Source: Strongyloides papillosus
Lineage: Eukaryota; Nematoda; Chromadorea; Rhabditida; Strongyloididae
Direction: 5' to 3'
Length of the DNA: 64,000 bases
Assembly: GCA_005656395.1 (NCBI GenBank)
Contig: SRSI01000009.1
Coordinates: 1,178,001 to 1,242,000, forward strand
Positions within the stretch are counted from its first letter, which is position 1, and each line of letters starts with the position of its first letter. Both the position numbers and the translations under genes were made by a program. Below are positions 20,822-32,200 of the stretch, in pieces. Below the pieces are notes generated by a model, which worked only from the letters and a program-made list of their open reading frames with translations, had not been told where the DNA came from and ran no database searches.

Positions 20822-22150
20822 TTATTTATTTTGCAATCTGAAAACTTCAGGCCTTGATGCATAACTCCACTCATGCCTACACAATGGACATGCCATATTT
20901 TTAGAATGCATTACATACTCTTCTTGATTTGAATTTACATAAGCATCAGCTCGAATCCATTTCTTTAAACAATCAAAGCAACCAATCTGCTGTCTACAAT
21001 GTAAACACTTTACCGGATCAACACATATATCTTCAAAACATATTGTACATTTTTCTGGTTCACTAGGAACACTTTTTCCAATTTCATCTTTAGGTACAGG
21101 AAATGGTTTTGGTGATTCCATAATTTGTCTATTTCTTATATCTAATGTACTTGTACCTTGAGGAAATATACTAGCAAGTCTTTCTTCGAGTCCCTCACGA
21201 GGAACTTGAAGTGGAAAAGATGAGAAAAATCTTATACTACTACTGAAATTTGTATTTCGACGTCTCCTAATATTTGTTGCATAACTTCGAATTCTTCTTC
21301 GTGTTTCATTATAAGAACTTCTACGTGGATATCTCCTTTCTTCAACTAAATCATCCATCGTGTCATCACTAGAAACATCACGATGAAAACTGCTACTTAC
21401 CAAATCTGTAGTACGAGGCCATTCTTCATCATTATTTCCTAAGATATGTGTTGGTGAAAAAAGCGCATTTATCATTCTACGCGCTGGAACCAATTCTTCA
21501 AAAGTCATTAACGTTGAACCCATTCCTCGCCACAAAGGTTGTCTAGAAAGTAGACGTCTCCTTTGACTATCGTCGTTAAGATTGATAATATTATATGAAG
21601 TTGCAGAATTAAAAATTGATCTATTAATGTTAGCTCTAATTCTATCACGTCGTTGTCTACTTGAATTATTATTACTAGAAGAGGGGTTAAAAGAAGTTGA
21701 AAGATGAAAAACGTGCCGACGATTACGTCTCGAATCTAATGGGTTAGTCATAACAAAGGTATTTGAATTTCTTACATTTCGTCTACCATTATTTCTATTA
21801 ATATTTTGTCTATTATTATTCCTTGAATTATTATTATCTATTGATGATACATTTTCTGATTCATTTAAATAATTATTTACAACATTATCATTAATATCTT
21901 GTAAATATTGACGTTGTATTAAATAAGTTATATTATTTGAAGCCGATGGTTGTAGATTTGCAATTCTCCTAGATCTCCGTAATTCATTTACTCTATCCGC
22001 ATTTGATTCCTCTCTATTCCTAATACTTTGTCGTAAGTTGTTAAATGATTGTGCATTTGATACTGATTCATTACTTCTTGTGTTCCTAGAGGTACTAGAT
22101 GAAGATGAAGAAGAAAGATTAGAATTTAAAGTATTTCTACGAGGTGCCAT
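20822..22150 (-). CDS. Ser/Arg/Asn-rich protein with C-terminal all-cysteine RING-like finger
   Basis: A single exon encodes 442 residues. The first 340 are low complexity, rich in Ser, Asn and Arg, and probably disordered. The C-terminal 75 residues hold four CxxC pairs in RING-like order: CTIC, CLHC, CFDC and CPLC, followed by HEW. Residues between the first pairs (FEDICVDPVK) and after the third (LKKWIRADAY) resemble RING E3 ligases, which transfer ubiquitin from E2 enzymes. The metal ligands appear to be eight cysteines rather than the usual C3HC4, as in C4C4 RING domains. It is divergent from SCYL2, with 446 bases between the starts. Ubiquitin-ligase activity is inferred; no ortholog was recognised. 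Confidence 0.8.
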   Translation of the reverse strand: MAPRRNTLNSNLSSSSSSSTSRNTRSNESVSNAQSFNNLRQSIRNREESNADRVNELRRSRRIANLQPSASNNITYLIQRQYLQDINDNVVNNYLNESENVSSIDNNNSRNNNRQNINRNNGRRNVRNSNTFVMTNPLDSRRNRRHVFHLSTSFNPSSSNNNSSRQRRDRIRANINRSIFNSATSYNIINLNDDSQRRRLLSRQPLWRGMGSTLMTFEELVPARRMINALFSPTHILGNNDEEWPRTTDLVSSSFHRDVSSDDTMDDLVEERRYPRRSSYNETRRRIRSYATNIRRRRNTNFSSSIRFFSSFPLQVPREGLEERLASIFPQGTSTLDIRNRQIMESPKPFPVPKDEIGKSVPSEPEKCTICFEDICVDPVKCLHCRQQIGCFDCLKKWIRADAYVNSNQEEYVMHSKNMACPLCRHEWSYASRPEVFRLQNK

Positions 22151-22596
22151 CTATAAAAAATAATTTTACTAAAAATATTGCTATAAATTAGAAATTACAC
22201 GTAATTACTAAGAAATATTCAAAATTTTATTCTATATTAACATAAAGTGATTATTGACTTCTAGTCATCATACAAAGAAATAATCACTATATCATTCTCG
22301 ATAAGAATTTATTAGAAGGACTAAAAAAATATTCTCTTAAGAAGATAAATGGAAAAATGTTTCTTTCGATGGGCATGTAAAGCGTTGTTGAAATAGTGTT
22401 GCGCTTGGGTGTCTGCCACTCTTCTTCTTGTACCTTGATCATTTAAGGCTATTTATTATATCATATAATTTTAACGAAATTTACATCAATATATTTTATT
22501 TGGTGAAAATATTTATATTGAATATTTTTCTAAGAAGAAAGAAGGAAAATTTTACATAATATCACTTATTTATTTAACAGTTTATTTTAATTAGTT
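22151..22596. promoter_or_regulatory. Divergent promoter region of RING gene and SCYL2
   Basis: 446 bases lie between the two start codons. A less A/T-rich block near 22365-22440 (GGGCATGTAAAGCG..GTTGCGCTTGGGTGTCTGCC) is the likeliest core regulatory segment. SCYL2 is preceded by TTTAACAG, a probable trans-splice acceptor. Confidence 0.4.
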
Positions 22597-25138
22597 ATGG
22601 ATTATTTTTATAAAATTAAAGATACAGTATCACAAGTTGCAGCACAAGCTAGTAAAGTTTTACCCGGTAATCCAATAACAAGAGAATATGAAGTTAAAGA
22701 ATTGATAGCAACTGCAGGACCAGGTTTATTATGGAAAATTTATAATGGATATAAACGATCAACAAAACAAAAGTGTGCAGTATGGTTTTTTGAAAAAAAT
22801 GATATTGAAAAGTGGTCGAAAGATGAAAAAGAACAATTTCTTAATATTATTAGGAAAAATGTTTTAACTTTAACTAGAATACGACATAATAGAATTTTAA
22901 TTGTAGAGCATGGAATTGAGGAATCAAGAGAATCTATTGCTTTTTGTACAGAACCAATATTTGCATCATTGGCGAATATTTTCCAACCTACAAGTGTTCC
23001 TTCAAATCTAGATTTAAAAGATTATGAATTAGAAAAATTAGATATAAGTCATGGACTTTTCCAATTAGGGGAGGCTTTGTCTTTTCTTCACATCGATCTA
23101 AAAATGGTACATAGGAATATTTGCCCAGAAAGTATTATTGTAAATGAACGTGGTGCTTGGAAATTAGGGTGTTTTGAATTCAGTTGTAATGAAGCTATAA
23201 ATTCACAAAATATTGGAAATACAGTAAGTTAGAACGTTTGCTATTACTTATTCTTAGATCACTTTTTCATGTTTAAACTGGGATTCCCAGAAGACAGCAG
23301 TTTCACAACCAAATTTAAATTATATAGCTCCAGAACATGTAAATCAAAAAGAATGTTATCCCTCATCTGACATGTTTTCTTTGGGTGTTTTATCATATGC
23401 TTGTTTTAATAATGGAAAACCAATTTTCGAACATAAAAATAATTTACATACCTTTAAAACCAACTCGAAAAAACTTGAGGATATATCAACAACTCATGTT
23501 GCAAAAGTACCTCCTGAATTTCAAAATGATGTTAAAAAATGTTGTGCGTTAAATCCTGTCTTTAGACCGGATTGTACTCAATTTACAAGGCTTGTATTTT
23601 TTGATACTATTCAAATCAAGACTTTAAATTATCTAGAAAATTTAATGCAAATGGATCATAATCAGAAAATAATATTTTTTAAAGGTCTTCTTCAAGTTTT
23701 TAATTCATTTCCAAAAAGAACATTATTTCAAAAAGTATTACCTTTTCTCAGTAGCGAATTTTCCACAAACCAATTAATACCGTTTATTCTACCAAGTATT
23801 TTTCAAATGGCAGAGATAGCCAATAACAATGAATTTTCACGATATATTTTACCTCCATTAATACCTGTATTTAAAATTCAAAAGCCATATCAAATATCAT
23901 TATTACTTTTACAAAAAATGGAATTATTTTTAAAGAAAACACCTGAAAATGACATCAAAAAACATGTTCTTCCTTTACTATATGATTCTTTATTAAGTGA
24001 AACTGTTAGAATACAAGAATTGTGTTTAAATAATATTCCAACGATAGGTAAATTAGTAGATAGAGAAACTATGAAAAATCAATTGTTACCAAGAATTTTA
24101 AAGTTAATAACAGATGGAAGTGTTGTATCTATAAAAATTCAAGCTTTACTTTGTTTAGCAAAATTAATGCCAAATTTAGAGAATTGGATGGTGTCTGATC
24201 AAATCATTCCTTCATTATCAAAAGTTACATGTAAAGAACCTGGTGTATTAATGGCGATATTAGGTGTTTATAAATTAGCCTTTGAGTCAGAGAAATTTGG
24301 AATTTCTCGTGAATTAATAGCTAGAAATGTTTTACCATTTTTAATTTCAACATCTATTGAGAATACTTTGAATTTATCACAATTTGAAGGTTTCATATCA
24401 CTTATCAAACAAATGTTATCGAAAATGGAAAGTGAACAACGTTCTCGGTTACAACAATTAAGTGCAGGACAGGAGGAACAAAGAGGAGTTACAGATTTTA
24501 ATGATTTGATAAATCAAAAGACTTCTAATGTTATCAGCAATGATAAAGTTGCAGAAGATTTAGAAGACTTTTTTAGAAATTCAGATAAAAAAAATCATGA
24601 AGCTATTAGTAATCCTCCAAAAACTATTGGCAACATCCTTGAATCACAAAATAAGCCTTTGAAAGTTGCACCGAAAAATGAAACTAATAATGATTTATTC
24701 GATTTTTCAGAATTTTTAAAACCTAAAAATAACAGTACCATTACACAAACAAAACCATCATTTAGTAATGTGAATTTCCCTTCTCCACCAGGTGTTGTGA
24801 ATGCAATTAATAGTACCAATTCACTACTAACTTTTGATAAATCATTCCCAAATAATGTACAAAATTACAATACACCCTCTTTAGGAGCTAATAAAACAAC
24901 ATCAATGTGTAGTAATTTTGAGAGTGGATTTTTTAGTACCCCTGAATCAACTATGTCAGTTCAAAAGACAACTCCCAAAGGGAACAATGATCCTTTTGCT
25001 GATTTGGATCCTTTTGCAAAAACAAAAGGACCACCAATGAATGCTTTGTCAGCAAACAAACCTATAAATGCCACAAATAATTTATTTACCCATTCTCAGA
25101 AATCTCCTAAGGATCAATTAAATGACATATTTGGTTAA
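22597..25138 (+). CDS. SCYL2: SCY1-like pseudokinase 2 (CVAK104 type)
   Basis: Two exons, 22597-23223 and 23258-25138, encode 835 residues. The N-terminus matches SCYL2 closely (NPITREYEVKELIA, GLLWKIYNGYKRSTKQ, ESIAFCTEPIFASLANI). The kinase-like domain is degenerate: HRD is HRN (172-174) and the DFG position reads CFEF, as expected for this pseudokinase family. HEAT-like repeats follow (FFKGLLQVF, LPFLSSEF, IQELCLNNIP, KEPGVLMAILGVYKL), then a disordered tail with clathrin/AP-2-type DPF and DLF motifs (NDPFADLDPF). SCYL2 binds clathrin coats and works in endosome/TGN trafficking. The intron is only 34 bases (23224-23257). The alternative acceptor at 23290 is also in frame but would delete a conserved F-C-x-x-W-D segment. 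Confidence 0.93.
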
Positions 25139-27064
25139 TTGAACAATATTGTAGATACTTTCAAAATTTATTTATAAAGCTGTTTTAATGACTCAAAAAT
25201 CCACAATTATGTTTATTTAAACATTTATGAGTAATTCACTTCTTTTAAACATTAACAAAAACACATTTTCTACAGCTATAAAAACCATTTTAAACATAAA
25301 TAAATATTAATGACATGCTTTTTTTAAATAGTTATTTATTTATATATTATACGTTTAATCTATTATTGTTTACACATTATAGTTTCTGAAATAAAAAATT
25401 GATGGAATATATTTTCCTCTTAGTTTTTATTGTCAAAGACAATATAAATTCTTTTACGAAAAATGCATTTTAAAATCTTTCAATTTAGTAAAATATACCG
25501 CACATTTTAATATTTTACACTTTTTCCACAATGAAAACAAACAATTTAACAGAAATTGAGATAATTGAATATGCAATAATTACAACCAAAAATTGACTTT
25601 CATTTATTCCCTAGATTTTAAAATTGAATTATAAATTATCAATCACATGAAATTATTTTTTCTTCCTTAATCAATCTGTTCTTGTTATTTGATTGTGTAA
25701 ATATTTTTATATATAAGAATTTAATTTTTACCTTAGATTTATAATTAGTTCTTTTTTGTGTTTATTATCTATCACAAAACTTAATAACTAATTTAAAATG
25801 ATCTTAAAACTGGAAATAATTCTTTTTAAACGTAGCTTTGTATAATTTTATTATATAAAAACAATATTTCATATCGAACAACTTATTCGAAAACCATAAA
25901 ATTGCTTTTTTTGTAATTATACATTAGAAAGTCAATCATTTAAACTCTTTAATTGATATATCAAAAAATTAATTTTAGAAACATTTAAAATATTAAGAAA
26001 TAATATACATAAAATGAACTTTCTCAAAAAATTTTATGATTCACGTTTATTTTAAAAAATAGTAGATTAAAATAATTCACAACTAGAAAAGATATAAGTA
26101 CATAAAATATGAATTTCACTATTGGTGATGTTCAAGTAAGTGAAATAATCAAAAATTAAACGAGATTAATTTTTCTAAAATTTTTATAAAAAAATTTACT
26201 ATAGAAAATAAAATCATTTAAATCGCTATTAAATACAATTTAATTCCAAACTGTACGTAAATTTCCATCACTACCTTTAACATTCAACTTAAATGTACTA
26301 AGTTAATATGGGGATTATTGAAAGAACCCGCAAATGGTAGGGTAAGTTTAGGAGGAATATAAAAGTTATCTTCAATAAATTTAGAGAAAAAGAAACTCTA
26401 AATACTAATGAATTAACTATAAAAAAAATAAAAAAGTGAATAATAAAAAATGCTACAAAATAAATTTTAGTCTAATTTTTTTTATTTATATTCTTAGTAA
26501 TGTTATAAACCTAATGATATATATAATGTGTGAAAAGGTAGAAAATAAAATGAATTAAAAGACTTTAAAATAAAAAAATCTAAAAACAAAGCATTTTTTC
26601 TTCCAACAATATTGAAAGAATGAATAGTTGAAAAATGAAAAATATCTAGAAACAAAATAGCACTTGAAAAGTGAAAAAAATTATATGAGGATAATTTTTA
26701 AAATTATTGTAAGACAAATGAAATTGAAATCTGTTAATTGATAACAATATTCATAAATCAATTCATGAGTCACCTGTTGCCATATTTTAGAGGAAAGCTA
26801 TTAAAGGCCCATAATTTTAGACAGTTTCTAAGGAGAAAAATTAAGTAACAGTGGACATAAAATATAATGAACGCTAATATTAATGAATTCAAGAAATGTA
26901 TATTTGATTGTAAATAAACACTAACTCTAATAAAAATTTTCTAGAATGGTAATTTCAGAATGATAAAATATTTGGTAGATAGGATGGTTATTGTTGTAAT
27001 TTAAAAAAATTTAATAAAATTTAGCTCTACTACAATAAGGATATTTAAGCGTTAACAAATCTTT
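25139..27064. other. Convergent intergenic region, 1.9 kb
   Basis: This lies between the 3' ends of SCYL2 (plus) and the ATPase beta subunit (minus). It holds both 3' UTRs and plain A/T-rich sequence. No ORF or RNA gene was recognised. Confidence 0.55.
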
Positions 27065-29276
27065 CTACCGAGCTTCAGCGGCGTCTGTTTCCTTGAACAA
27101 TTCAACGTGTACGAGACCAAGGCGAGTTTCAAAATCGTGTTTTATGTTTTTGGCATAGGCACGGCATTCAATCATAACAAGTCTGTTGTCAGGGAGGTTT
27201 TCAAATTTAACCATAGCCTAAAATAATTAAAAATTTAAAGTTTTAGTTGTGATAACTTTTCAGTGTATTTAAAAGATAAAATATGTATTATTTATAAACT
27301 AAAAGAGTACCATTAGTTGTTTTTCAGTATATAAAAATAAAAAAAAACCATATTTATATACTAAAATACTAATTTTTTCTCAAACACCTAATAAACACAG
27401 CAAACGATTTATGTATATGTTATCGAATGCATTTTAAAAAATGTTTACCAAAAACTTACAATTGGTTGGTGGTAATTATCAATGAAAGCATATGGGTAGA
27501 ATTTTCCGTCAATTCCGGATTCTGGAATGTATGTAACCTTTCCAAGATTTTCTTTATCACCAGCAGACTAAAAAAAATGAAATTTATAAGTATACAGAAA
27601 ATTAATTAACATACGGTTCCGTCACAATGAAAAGCAATGCTTCCTTTCTTGTAGCGTCCTTTAACTTCGGAAGGAATTTCGCTGTCATCGTAGTCTTCTG
27701 GCTTCCATCCAATGAGCCTATTTAAAGAAAGAATAATACATGGTTTTCCATCTTTAAATCCATAGTCATTTTCTTTTGAGCATCCATGTTTCTCAAAAAC
27801 GCTGAGATCAAATCTACAAGCACCTCTGTTGGTATTGGCATCAAAAAGTTCAATATTTGAATCATTTGGACCACAGTTACGAGTACCAGTAGTGTTGCTG
27901 TATTTTCCAAGGTATTTATCAAGTACATCTGTATACTGTTTATATGAGTTTGGTTCTGTAGGATCAAACTTTACTAATGTTGAATCTGGCTTTTCTTTTA
28001 ACCATGGTTGGAAACCAACACCTTAAAATTCATTATATTACTATTGGTATTTTATAAAACAAAATTTTTAACATCTTTTAATCAATTTTCAAAATACCCA
28101 TCATAATGTTAAAATTAACTTGTAATGTGAGATTAAAGTAAATTACAAACACAAATATACTTGTTCAATTAAATTTTTATTGTACATTAAATAAAATATG
28201 TACTACAAGAACATTGTCTCATCTATCAATAAAGTTAGACAGAATATGGCAACGTAACTTATTATCATAATCTCAACAATGTACTTTAGATATTCGCGCA
28301 ACTTTTATACATATTAGCTTTCCGTCTGATCGGATTTCAAAGTAAACATTCTATTAAAATCCTCATATAAATTAAAGTTATTAAAAATTGAAGAAGTTAA
28401 CACTTTTATTCCTTCATACTTAGTCAATGCTTATATGTTTGCATAGCAAATAAAATTTATGAAATGAAAAGTGATCTAACATTAAAATAAAATTGAGTTA
28501 AGACATTCTGTGGGACCAAAATGAAGTCATAATTTGTTTGTCATTGTCATTTACAAAAATTATGAATGAAATATAATTACAGATTATTATATACCGCAAG
28601 AATGATAGTAAATTTCTATATTAATTTTATTTTTATATATTCTTCAAAATTATCTGTTTGATAACAAAATATTTATACCAGTAATGTAACTTTTTGTTAA
28701 TTAAATTAATATAAAGTCATAATAAATATGTCAAACTAAAAATAGAAATTTTTTAATACCGATACCATTCAATCAAATATAATTATCAATGTTCAAGGTA
28801 TAAAGTTAACCACTATAATTAGTGGAATAATCGGAAATGACGTTAAAAAAATCACTTATTATCATAGATAAATAACTATTTTCATATTTTAAACAAATAT
28901 ATTAAATAAATTAACTTGTAGTACCAATATAAGATTAATCTATACTTACCTGGATTATTTCCGATTATAGTTCCTTTACCATAAAATCGAGGTACTTTTG
29001 GATCAAGAGTATTAAGGAAAGCTTTAAGACAAGCAAGCCAAAAAGCGGCTAGCAAGGTATAAAATATAACATAGAAGACTAGAATTTGAACCCATGATTT
29101 TGGTGTACGACCACAGAATGTGCCAGCATTTTTATTGTATAGAAAACTTGAAAATCCGCTTTTTCTTTCTACACCTTTAACGCCATTGGCCATTAACTAT
29201 AATTTTTTATTATAAAAATGATAATGAAAAAACATACAACATTGTTTTCTTCAATTGGATTATTGTGTTTAGCCAT
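27065..29276 (-). CDS. Na+/K+-ATPase beta subunit
   Basis: Five exons, 29276-29238, 29196-28950, 28021-27615, 27567-27460 and 27217-27065, encode 317 residues. This is a type II membrane protein: a cytoplasmic N-terminus of about 48 residues ([18 protein letters not shown]), one membrane span at about 49-72, and a glycosylated ectodomain. Conserved landmarks are [56 protein letters not shown]-type [13 protein letters not shown] and [11 protein letters not shown], including the disulphide cysteines. The beta subunit is needed for folding and trafficking of the Na+/K+ pump. Intron 2 is about 930 bases, long for this window. A further acceptor (TTTACAG ending at 29328) lies 51 bases before the ATG, suggesting a 5' UTR intron or trans-splicing. 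Confidence 0.94.
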
Positions 29277-32200
29277 GTTCGTACCGTCTTTTGGTAGATT
29301 TGAATAATCAAACAAGGCCAAGAGACGCTGTAAATAATCAGTACATTAATAGTGTTAAAAAACATAAAAAAATATAATGATGTTCAAATAATTAAACACG
29401 AAGGTTAGTTATATAAAAATAATTGTATAAATATCATATTATAAACATAGTCAATAGAAATGCAAAAAAATAAAGGTTGTATTTCTATAATTTAAGACAA
29501 TAATATATAAAATAAAATTTAACAATAAATATAAGCATAAAAAAATAATATATTTTACAAAACTCCTTTATTATATAAATAATTTAAATTATAAAAAAGT
29601 AAGTGTATTAAAATATTTTAAAAATGAAAGAAAGTAGTTAACAGAGTAATGGATATATAAATACTGATCTTCTACATTCATTTATTAATCTTTCTTTAGA
29701 CAATAAAAGTTTATCTTCCTATTTTATTTTAAAAATACTTATATATACTTTACAATTCAAACTGTGATTTTTTTTTCTAAACTAACATATTTTAAAACTA
29801 ATACTTTTTAAATATGAAAAAAAAGCTATATACAAAATATTGATTCTAAGATAGATAAGTGATTTCTATTGATAGGGGTACAAATAAAAATATTGACAAA
29901 GTAAATGACGACAATAGTGGGAGTGTAGACACCCCGTACGTAATAATATCATCGAAGCATATCCCCAACAATAAAATTATGTTTATTGAGAGAAGTGTGG
30001 TAAAATATGTAAGCAAAAATATTGCATTTTTTTATTTAAATTAATTTAATAATAGTATCATATTTTTTATGTTACTACAAAATTAAAGACAGCATTTTGT
30101 GATGCAAAATAAAATAATAAGATGCATTAAATTTAATACATCAAAAGTCCTAAAATAAGTAGAAAAAGAAGTAAAATAGCAAATAACAAACAACTAAAAA
30201 TAAAAAATTTGATCAAAAATAAATAAAAATAACACATCTAATATCAAATTAGAGAATAAAACTTTAGACAACTTTTTGCACTAGACATCACAACAATAAA
30301 AGAATTGAAAATTGCGCAATAAATTTTAAAATATCATTTTAAATATCATTAGTTGACTTATAATAGTATGAGTAATAAAAAAATAAGTGAAATTAAAAAT
30401 ATATATATTCATAATTTTTCGAGAGAATAATAAAATCTATTCCAAATAAAGAAAGTACCAATGTTAAAAATATGATTGTTGTTGCATAATTTAATATTTT
30501 TTGATAATTTTAGCTAAATTTTAAGCAAGTAAAGAATATCAGTAGCGGCAAGAATGTAAATAGTTAGTATGAAAAAAGGTTTTTTAAACAAACCTTGTTC
30601 GCAAGCAATCGCAATACGAGTAAAAGTTTGTTATAAAGAAAACAAAAAGAAATTTGTGGAACGACGAGAGAAGACGCTAGCTGGTTGAAAGCGGCATATT
30701 TAATGATTTAATAGAAAACATTATTGAAATAGTGGAAAGACGTTGCGATACCCTCTATACTTCTTCGGCAAATATAAAACTATATGTTTATTATGTATAA
30801 AGCGTTTAAGCTTACAACTACTTCTTTTAAAAATGCCATCTTTCGTCGCGACTATTACAAACTGCCATCGCCTATAGAAGTCTGTGTCAAACAAAAATGC
30901 TAAATACTTACATACTTGCTTTTGTCAAAGAATGACACACAGGCTGGATATACTTTTGTTAATGGTATTCAAAAGAAAAGTAAAACAATTTTAGGAGGAA
31001 AAATTTAAAAATAAGAAATTGTCCCGTTTTTGAATGACTATATGCATTCTTCATCAACGTCATGTCACTTTTTGGGGATAAACGTAGGCCAAAATAGACT
31101 TGCTTTTCTTAACATAATTGTAATCAATTTCTATAGAAATCCATGCATTTTATAGATAAGTTATAGTCTTTAAAATTTACACAGTCGGAAGCATTATATT
31201 TTGGACAGAGAAAATCGTTTTATAGTGATTATTATCTTGATAGTTAAAATTTTTAACACTTTAAATTACGATTATAGAATTAAAAACAGATGAGTTTAGT
31301 AAAATTTTTTATAAAATAATTTATAGTAAAAAAATATGGTATTTTAACTACTAAATGTGAGTAAAATAATTTATTAGAGTAAAAAGATGATCAAACAAAT
31401 TGAATGTCGTATTCTTCCCTGTATCATAGCAGTGGTGTTAGAGGGGAAATTAACTACATATGCGCACCTATTATTACAATTTAAATAAGGGACTTTTAAC
31501 ATTATGAATGTAGTAAGTATAAAATTACTATATTAATTACTTTTGGCCTCCAAAATGTGAATTTTTGAATGGAAAAAAGTATGAAATATATTTAACTACA
31601 TCAATTATAGATAATATTATATTTAAACGTAAAAAGTTAAAATTGAATTATAATAGAACATTAAACATTGTTAAAAACCCATTATTATAAGCAAATTCTG
31701 AGATTTTAAATATATACTTTATGGTTACCCTGACGACAATCAAAAAATCCAAAAAGTTGACCCTTAGAATATATAATGATTATATCAATTATAACTGTAA
31801 TAAATGATAGTGTTTTAAAAGTTAAATTTGATATCAACAGTTAAAAAGGAAAAAGATAAGTGAAACACATAAAATTAGTAATTATATAAGAATGATATTT
31901 TTTTCAAAGATTTTAAGTTTCCTATCTTCTCAACGGTATAATTCCTTTTTATATTATTACCATTAAAAAGTTCTTTTTGATTTATAATACTGGTAAAATA
32001 TACCAAAAAATTATTCATTTATATTTGAAAATAAATAAAAGGAAGGACAAGGTAATACCCGTATCACTTAAATTTGTAGTTACAATAAAAGTTTAATATT
32101 ACAGGAATAAAATTACTTCTAATAAATTTTTTTATAGTATAATAACGAATTCAAAGACACTTTGTCAAATAAAATTTGTATAGGAAGTGTGATTTAATGC

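Noticed and set aside
20666..20857. 63-codon plus-strand ORF overlapping the RING gene 3' end
   Set aside because: Lys/Ile/Tyr/Asn-rich noise that overlaps a real gene on the other strand.
24595..24819. 74-codon antisense ORF within SCYL2
   Set aside because: Antisense shadow of the coding exon with no independent features.
29859..30044. 61-codon plus-strand ORF in the desert
   Set aside because: Short and unlike any family; no promoter or splice context.
30660..30690. CTAGCTGGTTG resembling the 3' part of miR-34
   Set aside because: The seed is absent and no hairpin forms.
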